From positions 2,490,724-2,532,697 of the forward strand of contig NZ_GL892076.1 of assembly GCF_000213975.1 (NCBI RefSeq): a stretch of 41,974 bases of DNA, read 5' to 3'. Shown piece by piece: positions 26,544 to 37,400 of the stretch. The position numbers were made by a program, and so were the translations under genes. Numbering within the stretch: the first letter of the stretch is position 1; every line of letters begins with the position of its first letter. The notes under the pieces were generated by a model, which did no database searches, was not told the DNA's origin, and was given only the letters and a program-made list of their open reading frames with translations. Source of the stretch: Centipeda periodontii DSM 2778. Lineage in GTDB: Bacteria > Bacillota > Negativicutes > Selenomonadales > Selenomonadaceae.

Positions 26544-27488
26544 TTATTCGCCAAGATCGGCAAAAACACGACTAATCTGTTCGAATATATCAATTGCCTG
26601 TCGAAAATCCTGCGGCTCATTCGTATAGAGTAAAGTTTTATGCAAAGACTCATATACATCACGAGCATTCTTATCAAAATACGCTCTCCACGACGGGAAA
26701 TCATACACAGCACAGGGATTATAGTTTCCTGATATACTCCGCTTTTGTAGATAGAAGCTGTCACTCTTCTTGGTCAATTGAAGTAATCGTTTCAATTCGC
26801 CCTGATCTGATAAAAATGCTTGAATTTCTTCCCTTGGAAACAACATTGCAACATCGTAGACATGCCGCATTTTCTGCACTAGATTTCCAGACATAGCGTG
26901 ACGCTTGACCGCCATCACCTTATCCAAAAAGGTCCGTTCAATCTTCAACGTATTGATCGAAACTGTCTTCAGATCAAATTCTTGAATAAAACCACCCTGC
27001 CCGCGGTTTGCCAGATATTCTTGAATATACGTCTGTAAAGACCTCTTGTCATAGGGATCAGGGCGAACGTTTGAGCCAATCTCTAGCTTGATTCTGCCAG
27101 ACTCAGCGTTTCCTTCGCCGAAGTAGACATATGAACTCTTATTCCGCTTGTTTCTCTCAGTGTCAATTTTCTCGATGCGAAATTTTCCGGCAATGGCTTT
27201 CTCCACAAGTTTCAACATCTTATCATACTTCTTATCAGTAGCACATTCGCCCATAAGAAACGTGATGTCAATATCCTCAGAAAAACGCTTTATTGTTTCC
27301 GGATAGCATTTGCTAAGAGATGTCCCTCCCTTAAAAACGCACTGATCCGCATACGCACTGACTTCAAGTTGCTGTAGCAACATAACGATAAAATAATCTC
27401 GACGCACAGCCTCTTCAGGAATGCCAATATAGGATGCCGTTTCCGTAATCAGATCCCGAAAATCATTCGGATACTCATGCAAATTCAT
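26544..27488 (-). CDS. abiEii: AbiEii/AbiGii-family nucleotidyltransferase toxin
   Basis: AbiEii toxins are nucleotidyltransferases that stop growth and can abort phage infection. The 314-residue product has the active-site pair: GGTS at residues 54-57 and, after a short helix, D72-x-D74 (RFSEDIDITFLMG). Downstream are RIKLEIGSN, with a Lys and Glu, and FLDKVMAVKRHA followed by RHVYDVAMLF. I chose the ATG of MNLHEYPNDF, with GGAG 7 nt upstream; an ATG 18 nt earlier lacks a ribosome-binding site. It overlaps abiEi by 14 nt. Base use is AT-richer than its neighbours (for example 24 of 60 GC at 27121-27180), pointing to transfer. Confidence 0.9.
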   Translation of the reverse strand: MNLHEYPNDFRDLITETASYIGIPEEAVRRDYFIVMLLQQLEVSAYADQCVFKGGTSLSKCYPETIKRFSEDIDITFLMGECATDKKYDKMLKLVEKAIAGKFRIEKIDTERNKRNKSSYVYFGEGNAESGRIKLEIGSNVRPDPYDKRSLQTYIQEYLANRGQGGFIQEFDLKTVSINTLKIERTFLDKVMAVKRHAMSGNLVQKMRHVYDVAMLFPREEIQAFLSDQGELKRLLQLTKKSDSFYLQKRSISGNYNPCAVYDFPSWRAYFDKNARDVYESLHKTLLYTNEPQDFRQAIDIFEQISRVFADLGE

Positions 27489-28155
27489 AGATTTTCTCCG
27501 GCGCATTGCATGTTTCCAAAAGCTCCTCTAAATGATTTGGAACATCAAGGCGATCCAAACATTCCTTCAAGGACGCGATTGTCGAAGCATTATAAGAACG
27601 AACCGATAGTGCAGACCGAATATCTTCCTCCGAATAATCTCTTGCAAAATCTATCATATATCCTGTAAACGCCTGGTGATTAAAATCCTCAACCTGCTCA
27701 CGATGTTGTAGTATCTCCAAGACCTCAATAGCACGAACAAGACCGGGCGTAAGTTTTTGGGAAAGTTTTTCCACCAAAACGCTCCGAACACTCACCCGCT
27801 CCTCGCCGGTCGCAACTGATAACACCCGTGTCATCTTCGCAACCTGTGTCGTCAGTCCTTTGGTACGGTAGAGAGAATATCCGATACAAAGCCCGCGGTT
27901 CTCTTTGGTATAATGTGAAATGATCTCCTGCTCACTCAGAGGAACAATGCCCCCTGTACATGATCTTCTCGGACGGCAATACACACCCTCAGCGAGACGT
28001 ACAAGAATCCCATCGCGCACCATTTGAGTCATGATTTTACCATACACACGTCTAGGAACCTTATGCGAGAGTGAGCGATAGAGACGCTCTGCCTCAATCA
28101 CAGCGTTTGGATTCCCCTTTTGAATCTCGTTTGCAATATATACTGCATAGTTCAT
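27475..28155 (-). CDS. abiEi: AbiEi-type antitoxin (winged-helix, DUF6088-like)
   Basis: The 226-residue product is the expected partner of AbiEii. Its N-terminus looks like a winged-helix region (RVYGKIMTQMVRDGILVRLA, then EGVYCRPRR). It continues VPLSEQEIISHYTKENRGLC and YSLYRTKGLTTQVAKMTRVL, as in AbiEi/DUF6088 antitoxins. Such proteins neutralise the toxin and repress their own promoter. The ATG has GGTGGTGAT upstream and overlaps the stop of a small upstream ORF by ATGA. Confidence 0.87.
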   Translation of the reverse strand: MNYAVYIANEIQKGNPNAVIEAERLYRSLSHKVPRRVYGKIMTQMVRDGILVRLAEGVYCRPRRSCTGGIVPLSEQEIISHYTKENRGLCIGYSLYRTKGLTTQVAKMTRVLSVATGEERVSVRSVLVEKLSQKLTPGLVRAIEVLEILQHREQVEDFNHQAFTGYMIDFARDYSEEDIRSALSVRSYNASTIASLKECLDRLDVPNHLEELLETCNAPEKIYEFA

Positions 28156-28313
28156 CTCATATCACCACCTATAGAAATGCTAAAAACATATATATTGTCA
28201 TCTATGACTTTACCAAAATTTTTCTTCTCAATAATATCCCGCCCCTTTTTGAGCACATCAGAATATCCTTCTGTTTTCAATATCTCATCTCTCATTGCAG
28301 GAACCGTTTGCAT
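28152..28313 (-). CDS. Small 53-residue protein upstream of abiEi (hypothetical)
   Basis: Translating the gap before abiEi gives an uninterrupted ORF that is too short for usual cut-offs. It starts MQTVPAMRDEILKTEGYSDV, goes on LKKGRDIIEKKNFGKVIDDN and ends IYVFSISIGGDMR. The stop TGA overlaps the abiEi ATG (ATGA). There is no Shine-Dalgarno sequence, but an extended -10 box ends 7 nt before the ATG, so the mRNA would be leaderless. I do not recognise the family. It could be a third component, a regulator or a coupling leader peptide. Confidence 0.6.
   Translation of the reverse strand: MQTVPAMRDEILKTEGYSDVLKKGRDIIEKKNFGKVIDDNIYVFSISIGGDMR
28197..28208. promoter_or_regulatory. Short palindrome upstream of abiEi
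   Basis: GTCAT-CT-ATGAC is a perfect 5-bp inverted repeat. It lies between TTGGTA (28211-28216) and TATATA (28189-28194), a poor promoter match with a 16-nt spacer. It falls inside the small ORF, so it may be chance. If the second promoter is real, it is a candidate operator. Confidence 0.3.
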
Positions 28314-28320
28314 CTTACAT

Positions 28321-28329
28321 ATTATAGCA
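28321..28329 (-). promoter_or_regulatory. Extended -10 promoter of the AbiE operon
   Basis: TGC followed by TATAAT is a perfect extended -10 element. The -35 region is weak (TGGAAA, 16 nt upstream), as is usual when the extended box is present. The predicted start site falls at or next to the ATG of the small ORF at 28313. Confidence 0.6.
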
Positions 28330-28362
28330 TAGCGAATCTATTTTTCCATTACAAAGTTTAAT

Positions 28363-28406
28363 AAGAGCACCCCAACGACCAATCACATAGTCGTTGGGGT
28401 GCTCTT
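28363..28406 (-). terminator. Terminator of the giant tpsA gene
   Basis: AAGAGCACCCCAACGAC and its exact complement form a 17-bp stem with a 10-nt loop, 23 nt past the tpsA stop. It is followed on the minus strand by ATTAAAC after the closing TT. It also separates tpsA from the AbiE promoter. Its sequence resembles the hairpin at 26473-26505 (shared CCCCAnCGAC). Confidence 0.75.
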
Positions 28407-28429
28407 CATTTACATACTGTTACTTTTCA

Positions 28430-31400
28430 TCACGCACCAAACACTTCATTCATCAGTTTGAAGACGGTTTCGTCTGTTACCTGAATGCCGGTTTTGGTGA
28501 TGTCGACACCATCCTTCACCGTGTTGACGGAGGGCGGTGTATGGATGACCTCTGCCTCGAGATCGCGGCCGAAGTGGTTGCGGCGATCGAGGGAGGCGTT
28601 CTCGTATGCGTACTCATCGGGAGTCATCTTGCTCACCTGCGTGAGTGCGTTGTAGTACTCGTGATCGGGGACATAGGGTCCGATATGGAGCGCGGTTGCG
28701 TTCGCGGGATCCTGCACAAAACGATAGTTGCGCGCAACGCTGTCGCCGTCGGGTGTACCGTCCGCGAGCTGATAGCGCGAGCCGTCCGGGCGCTGATACC
28801 GCGCCTTGTCCGACGCACGATAGTAGCCGTTGATGGCGTAGTCGCCCCAGCGCAGCTTTCCGTTCGGCGTATCATAGTAGATCTCGCCGGGGAGTGCTTC
28901 GCCATTGACGCCCGTCTCATAGTTCGACCCGGTCGGCGTGCCCGTATAGCTGTCGGGCAGCCCCTCGTTGATCCAACGCGTCTGCGGGTCGGACTTCAGA
29001 TGAATGTCCTTCGGATCGATTCTGCCCTTGCCGACGGTGCTCGACACCTCATTGCCATTGCTATCGACAATCTTGTAGTTCGCAGCATCCGCACCGGAGA
29101 GCGTAAGCGTATAGTTGACATCCTTGTCCGCTACATCGCCGTGACCGTTCTTCCACGCATCATCCTTCCATGCGACATTCGCATCGCCATACGTCGCCGT
29201 AGTCGCATTCGTCACATCATCACCCGCGATCAGCGCGGACTGTGTCGCATCCCCCACATGACGGAACTGCATGAGCGCATCGCCGCTGCCCGTGATGAGG
29301 TTGCCCTCGGCATCGCGCGCAGCGTTCACAACGGCGTTTGTACCGTCGTAGGTCTTCGTCAGATACGGCAACTGCGCTGCCGTAATCGCACGGCGCTCAA
29401 TCTTGCCGCGTCCCTCACCTTCGACGACGCCATTCCAGCCTCCCTCAAAGGCAAAGTTCCGGTCATTCAGCTGAACCTTATAGTTCACGATCTTGCGATC
29501 CGCGGCATTCTTGTCCGGCGTCCTGCCGTCCGCACTCATGTACGTTCCGGTAACGCCCGCAATATCCGTGTCGGGCAGGTTGTAGTTCTTCCATCCCGCC
29601 GAGCGCGGCAGACGCACACGGCTCGTACCCTTGTCGAGGTGCGACATTGCATCGGCAACTGCCGACGTGCCGTCGTACTCCTTCTCCGCGTCATTGAAGC
29701 GGAAGTCGAAGTCGCTCTCGCGCACATTCGCCTTGTTGATGGTACCCTTGCCGTAGCCCGTCTCGTCAAACTCATAGTTCTTCGCATTGTCGCCGAGAAT
29801 CGTGCGCAGGGCATCGCCCATGTTGCGGTACTGGACGGACTTGTCCGTATCCGCATTTGCATCGGGCGCAAAGGTGCGATCCGTTCTGCCATAGCCGTAG
29901 TCGCTCGGGAGCGTCAGATCATTGCCCGCCCCATCTTGCAGAATCAGCTCATTGCCAAAGATACGCGCGTGATCTTTTTGCAGCGTCTTTCGCGTATCGC
30001 TGTCCGTCACAAACGTCGTCGGCGTATCATCGTTCGTACTCGTCGCATCATAGGATTTGCTGACATCGCCAAACGTGAGATCCAGACGGCGCGGCGTGAT
30101 CTCATTGTTGCGCGTCGTCAGCTCCGAAATCGTATTGCCGAGCGTGTCGACAATCTCATAGTCACCCGCGTGCGCCGCGTCAACGCCCACATTGTAGGTA
30201 ACCTTCTTGCGTTTGCCCACATTCTTATCGTCAAAGGTCGCGGTCGAGATGTTCCGCACGCCGTCATTTGCGAGGAGTCCGGTATCGCCGTCCTCCGTGC
30301 TCATGCGTACAATGCTGTCGCCATCCGTGACGCGCGTGCCACGCCGATAGGTCTTGATACTCGTATCGGTCGGATCGTAAACCTTGTTGGTACCGTCATA
30401 GATCTTCGTCAGCTGTCCCGGCGCATACGCCATAACCTTGCGTTTCGTGATGACACCGTCCGCCTGCTTCGTGAGATCCCCGCTGATATCGAAGTTGCCG
30501 CCCGTGTAGGTCAGCCCATAGGTAACACGCGGCTGCGCGCCGCCCGCCACGTGCTGCGTATCATAATGGGTGTACGCCTCATCCGCTCGGATCGTCAGAT
30601 CGTTCCGAATGTCGATCGGCGTACCGTCAACATTCACCGTCGCGCTCGTGAGATAGTTCTTGAGCGCATCGGGCGTATTCTGCCCGTTGTACTTGACTGC
30701 GCGCGTGCCGTCGTAGACCTTCGTCGCCTCGTCAAACGTCAGTCCGTTCGTAATCTCATTCGCAGTAATCGGACGGGGATTGATCTTCCCCTTTCCGCTG
30801 AGCGTATCGCCGTCGATGCGGTAGTTTCGTGCATAGCCCGTCGTATCGCGCGTCGCATTGTCGGCAAAGGCATTTTGGAGACCGCTGTACGCGATATCCT
30901 TATCGACAACAGCACCGTTTCTGCGGCTGACATTCGCATCGGAGTAAAGACCGTCGATCTTGTCCGCCGCCGTCTGGTCGAAGCCGAAGGACTCGCTGCC
31001 CACAAAGCCGCTGAGTCGGAACTTGCCCGCCTCCGGATGCGGCAGCGTGCCCGTCCCATTCGGACGGACGACCGTCCGCGTGCCGTCGTAGAGCTTGTCG
31101 ATGTTGTCCACGCCGACCGTCAGCGTCTTCTTGTAGATATCTGCCTTGCCATTCACCGTATTCGTGAGCGGCTGTCCGTCGATCTCATAGTTCGTGAGCC
31201 TCGACGCATCACCCGAGAGCGTCAGCGTATAGGCGACATTCTTCCCCGCCGTTGCAGGGGTACGAGCCTCCGCCTCCGCGCGTGTCTCCGCCGAGGCGTG
31301 CTTATCGTCATACTGCCCTGCCACCGCGAGGTGAACCAGTCCCCGATCGCGCTCGACAATCGGCGTCAGGTTCTCATTCGCCATCGCATTGGCAAACACC

Positions 31401-34400
31401 GTATTCGTTTCTGTAAACGTATCCTCGCCGTCATACTCCTTTACAAGATGCTTCGGCAGCATAGTCGCAAGGTTGCGCTTCGTGATCTCATCACCCGTAT
31501 GGTGAATCGTGCGGTCGTGCCCGCCATTGAACTCAAAATTCTTCGCATTGATACGGACACCGTAGTCAATGCTCGTCGAGGGGGAGGCATTCACATCGTT
31601 GTACTTCGCCGAATTCAGTTCGATATCATCCAGATTGATCGGAACTGTATTGCCGCCGCCGAGATCGAGTGTGCTCCCCCGGAAATACTGCTTGACATGC
31701 CCCAGATCGCTGTACGAATTGCCCGCATTGTCATGCCAGTACACGGTATCCGTGCCATCGTACATCTTCGTGGCTTTACTGATATTGAAATCAAAGTCAT
31801 TGACACTGACCACGCGCTTGCGGATCGTGCCCTTGCCGTATGCTGTATTCGCAACGGTATAGTTGTTCGCGTTCGTTCCCGAGAGCGTGCTGCGGATGTT
31901 CGTGTACTGCACATCCTTGCCGTTCGGGACAACATTGCCGTCCGCGTCGGTGACAACATTCGGGTTGCTTTGGAACGTCGCGTCTGTATTGCCGGCACCG
32001 TAGAGACTCCCGACATTCGTCATATCGAACGTCGCATTCGTAATGTTGTCCGCCGTGAGCGTCGCCGCCCCGCGTCCGTCACTGTCCGCCGCCACAATGC
32101 TGTTGATGTTCTTTGTGTTGTTGACCGCCGTCGTATCATACGGCTTGCTCACATCCGCAAAACCAAGCGTCAGCTCGCGCGGCGTGATCGTACCGCGTGC
32201 GGAGAGATTCAGCCCCGTCTCGGCGTCAACCGTGGTCACACCGTCCGAGAGCTTGTAGTTCTGTCCGCCGTTCGCGGCATCAATGCTGACACGGTAGGCG
32301 ATGTCCTTCGCGGCAACGTTGCCGCTGCCGTCGCGCGCAACATTCTTATCGGCAACACCCGCATTCACATAGTTCGCCCGGATCGTCATCGTTGCGCCGT
32401 CATTCACCGACGCACCATTCGATGTACGCACGAGCTTATTATCGTCCGTCGTGCCCGCCGCATAGGTGACATTGCCGAGCGCATCGTCATCCGTGAATGC
32501 TTTGTATTTGCGCGCAGCAGTATCCACAACCCCCGCATTTGCATCGTAGATCTTGTCGATGCCCGTCTTCTGCGTAAGGTCGAGGTTCAGCACGCGGCGG
32601 TCGATCGTGCCCGTATCCGTCATCTCGAACTCATTCCTGCCCGAGATTTCGATGTTGTTGTTGTTCAGACGGAACTTATAGGTGACACCGATCCCCGTGC
32701 CCGCATTGGAGCTCGCATACTTCGTACCTGCGGTATCGATCTCGAGATCGCCGCGCAGATCCGCCGTATGCCCGCCGCCGAGATTTGCCGTCGCCTGCGT
32801 GATATAGTTCTTCACCTGATCGGACGCACCCGAGCCGTTGTACTTCACCGTGCGCGTACCGTCATAGACCTTGTGGGCGCCCGTGGTGGTAAAGGTGATG
32901 TCCGACGTATTGATGTTCGCCTTCGTGATCGTACCCGTACCGTAGACATTCGTCGCAAAGTCATAGTTGTTCGCGCCGAACACCGTGCCCATCGCCGTGC
33001 CGATGCCCGCGTACTGCACAGATTTGTTCGTGCCCGCGTTCGGGTTGGCGGCAAAGGTCGCATCCGTTGTGCCCGTGCCGTACTGACTCGTGACACCCGT
33101 CAGCCCCGTGATCGTTGTGCCGCTGACATTGCCGCTGCTGTCCAGAGCAAGCACTGCCGCATCGGCAGACGAGACACGCGGCGTGATACTATTGTTCGTC
33201 GGCGTCCCATCATAGGACTTCGTAACAGGGTTGAACGCCACATCCACCGTGCGCTTCGTGATCGTATTGTCGTTCGTCGAGAACGAACCGCTGCTGTTCG
33301 CGCCGCCATATTTCAAGTTATAGTTGCCCGCAGCCGCGCCGTTCATGGTCAGCGTATAGTTGACCTGCTTGCCCGTGCCCGCGTTCTTATTTGCATACTG
33401 CGCCGTTGTCGTATAGGTCGCGCCGTCGTTGCCCGTCAGCCCCGTCAGCGTGAGAAGGTTGTTGAGCGCACTCCCCGTGATGGGGTTGCCGCCCGCATCC
33501 TTCACCGCCGTCGTTGCATCATAGACCTTCGAGAGCGGACCGTTGACCGTCACATCGACATCCTTCGGCGTGATGACACCCGTGCCGCTCGCGGTAAGGC
33601 TGCCCGAGCCAAGCTGAATGTTGTTGTTCGTGCCCGTGAGCGCCATGTTGTAGGTGACGCCCTGCGAGGCTCCGCCGTTCACATTCGCCGTCGTATCGTA
33701 CTGCGCCGAGGAAACCGCGAACTCACTCAGGATGTCGTGCCCGTTCCACATCGCTCTCGTGATGTAGTTCTTCACCGCGCTCGGTGCGGCATTTTCGTTG
33801 TGCTTGACCGTGCGCGTGCCGTCATAGACCTTCGTCGCCGGGTCCACCGTGAAGTTGACATCGCCGGGGTTGATCGTCGCACGGTTGATCGTGCCCTTGC
33901 CATAGCCATTCGCTGCGAACTCATAGTTGTTCGTACCGAACACGGTGCCCATCGCCGCACCGATGCCCGCATACTGCACGGATTTGTTCGTGCCCGCATT
34001 CGGGTTGGCGGCAAAGGTCGCATCCGTTGTGCCCGTGCCGTACTGACTCGTGACACCCGTCAGCCCCGTGATCGTTCTGCCGCTGACATTGCCGCTGCTG
34101 TCCAGAGCAAGCACTGCCGCATCGGTGGACGAAACACGCGGCGTAATGCTGTTGTTCGTCGGCGTCGTATCATAGGTCTTCGACACATCGGCAAACGCCA
34201 CATCCACCGTGCGCTTCGTGATCGTATTGTCGTTCGTCGAGAACGCGTTGCCGACAATGTTTGCGCCATTGCGTTTCAGATTGTAGTTGTCCGCAGCCGC
34301 GCCGTTCATGGTCAGCGTATAGTTGACCTGCTTGCCCGTGCCCGCGTTCTTATCCGCATACACAGCCGTCGTCGTATAGGTCGCGCCGTCGTTGCCCGTC

Positions 34401-37400
34401 AGCCCCGTCAGCGTGAGAAGGTTGTTGAGCGCACTCCCCGTGATGGGGTTGCCGCCCGCATCCTTCACCGCCGTCGTTGCATCATAGACCTTCGTGAGCG
34501 GGCTCTTGACCGTCACATCGACATCCTTCGGCGTGATGACGCCCGTGCCGTTCGCGGTAAAGTTGCCCGAACCGAGCTGAATGTTGTTGTTCGTGCCCGT
34601 GAGCGCCATGTTGTAGGTGACACCCTGCGAGGCTCCGCCGTTCACATTCGCCGTCGTATTGTACTGCGCCGAAGAAACCGCAAACTCACTCAGGATGTCG
34701 TGCCCGTTCCACATCGCGTTCGTGATGTAGTTCTTCACGTCGCCCATGGCGGCGGATCCGTTGTGCTTGACCGCCCGCGTGCCGTCGTAGACCTTTGTCG
34801 CATTGGTGGTGCCAAAAGTGACATCGCTGGGGTTGATCGTCGCACGCGTGATCGTGCCCTTGCCGTAGCCGTCCGCATCGAACTCATAGTTCGACGCATT
34901 CGCGCCGAGGGTCGTCCCCATCTGCGCGCTGAGTCCCTGATAGCGGACATCCTTGTTCGTGCCCGCATTCGGGTTGGCGGTGAACGACGAACCCGTGCCC
35001 GCGCCGTACTGGCTGTTTAACGTGCTGAGGTTCGTGAGTGCGTTCGAGCCGTTCACAAGCCCCGCGCTGTCGGTGTTCAGCACCGCCTTGTCCGCCGCCG
35101 AAACCGTGCCCGTGATCGACGTGTTCGTCGGCGTCGTATCGTAGGTCTTCGTCACGTCTGCAAAGGTTACATCCACCTTGCGCTTCGTGATCGTATTGTC
35201 ATTCGTTGAGAACGTGCCGCTGCTGTTCGCACCGCCATATTTCAGATTGTAGTTGCCCGCAGCCGCGCCGTTCAGCGTAAGCGTATAGTCGACCTGCTTG
35301 CCCGTGCCGACATTCTTGTCCGCGTACACAGCCGTCGTCGTATAGGTCGCGCCGTCGTTGCCCGTGAAGCCCGTCATCCCGATCAGGTCGTTTGCATTCG
35401 TCACGACCGCGTTCGCAGAGTCCTTTGCCACGCCCGTGAGCGTCGTCGTCGCGTCATAGACCTTCGATACGGGGCTCTTGACCGTCGCCGTGACATCCTT
35501 CTTCGTGATGACGCCGTTGCCCTGCTTCGTAAATGTGCCGGAGCCGATCGTAAAGTTCCCGCTCGCTCCCGTATACTTCAGCGTATAGGTGACGCGGTTC
35601 GCCGATCGTCCGCCATCCACGTCCTTTGTGTCGTAGGTCGCCGCATCGACGCTCAGCTCCGGCAGAACATCCACCGTCGTGCTGTTGACCGTCGTCGTCG
35701 CACTCGCAATATAGTTCTTGACATCCGTCATCGCGGTGGAATTATTGTGCTTGACCGTCGTCGTTCCGTCGTATTCCTTCGTCGCCTGCCCGATGTTAAA
35801 GTTGATGCTCGACGGATTCAGCGCAAGCGGCGTGATCTCACCGAGACCGCGTGCGGTGGAACTGAGATTATAGTTTCCAGCATCCGTACCGCCAAGCGTA
35901 AGCCCCGAGTATTCGACCCAGTTCTTCTGCTCCGTACCGCCCGAGGGTGTCCACGTTGTGCCGTCGCCGTTGACGTTCGCACTATGGAACGCCTCTGTAT
36001 GCGTCGCGAGATTGACCACGTCACCCGCGATAGTCGCCCCCGGTGTAAAGCCGACCAGCCCGGGAGGAACATTCGTTGTGCGGTCATAGACCTTCGTCAC
36101 CTTCTTGAACGCACCCGAAAGATCCTTCGGCGTAATCGTACCTGTCGCCGAAAGTGTGAGTCCGCTCGCCGCACTCGTCGCGCCGCCGTCAAAGGAATAG
36201 TTGTTCGCATCGCCATTGATCGTAACCCGATACTGGATTGCCTTGTCGATGGGATTGTTCGAGCCGTCGCGGCGCACGTTCTTGTCCGCCACCGTACCGG
36301 CATTGTTCATATAGTTCGACGTGATATTGAAGCTCGTGCCGTCCGTCGTGACAAGCTTGTTCGCTGCGGTCGAACCCGCCGCATACTGCACGTTGCCCTT
36401 TGGATCCGCATCGGTCAGCGCGTTCCAGTTCTTTGTCGCAGTATTCTTGAGCGTGGTCTGACCATCGTATTCCTTGTCGATGCCCGTGCTCTGCACAAGG
36501 TTCAGATTCAGCGCACGGCGCGTGATCTCGCCGTCGCCCGATGCCGTCAGATTCCCGCTCTCAAGGTTTTGCCCGTTCAGCGTGTAGTTCCGAATCGTAT
36601 CGCTGTCGCCCGATACCGTGATATTGTAGGCGACCTTGCGTGCGTCGGCAACATTTGCCGTCTCCGTGACGCCGTCCGTCTTCGTGAACTTCGCGCCATT
36701 CCCGCTGATGGCAAATTGGATCTTGGACGCATCCGTGCCGACGAGCTCGCCCGTATTTGCCGTGAGTGTACTCCCCGCAGGAACCGTATAGGCGCTCGTG
36801 CCGTCATAGACCTTCGTCGCCTTGCCGCCGCTGACCTTAAACGTGTTCGGCGTGATTGCCTTGCGGTTGATCGTGCCCTTGCTGTAGACATTCTTGGCGA
36901 CATCGTAGTTGTCCGCCACCGCACTGAACGCCGATCGGAACGCCTCGTCCATATTCGCGTACTGAACATCGTGCGGTGTGCCGTTGCTCGCGTTCGCGTT
37001 CGTGGTAAAGTTCGTCCCCGAGAGACGTCCGTAGTTGCTCGATGCCGTATTGGCGGTCAGCATGCCCCGATAGGTGGTCTGCAATGTACCCGCCGTAATG
37101 CTGTCGCCCGAGAGGATCGTATTGATGACGGTGCTCGTGGGATCGTCTGTGATTCCCGTGATCGTGGCAGACGTATTCGCTGCCGTGCCGTCGTAGGTCT
37201 TCGTCACGTCGTTCATCGTGATCTTCAGCTTGCGCGGGTTGATCGTGCCCGTCGCCGCAGACGGCGTGATCGTCGCTGTGACCGTCTGCGCTGCACCCGC
37301 ACCGGTTTTCGTGCTGATGACATTGTTCCCCGCATCGACGATCTCATAGTCGTTCGCGTACTGCCCCGTCAGCTGTGCCTTATACGTGACATTTTTCTTG

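Noticed and set aside
28189-28216. TTGGTA-16-TATATA as the main AbiE promoter.
   Set aside because: It lies inside the small coupled ORF and is weaker than the extended -10 box at 28321-28329; kept only as a possible secondary site.
28394-35020. A 2208-codon open frame on the plus strand opposite tpsA, with further long ones at 35747-37573 and 37772-39208.
   Set aside because: They are shadows: the biased, repetitive GC-rich codons of tpsA leave the antisense frame free of stops. The translation is an Arg/Val/Ile-rich low-sense protein without signal peptide, domain or ribosome-binding site.
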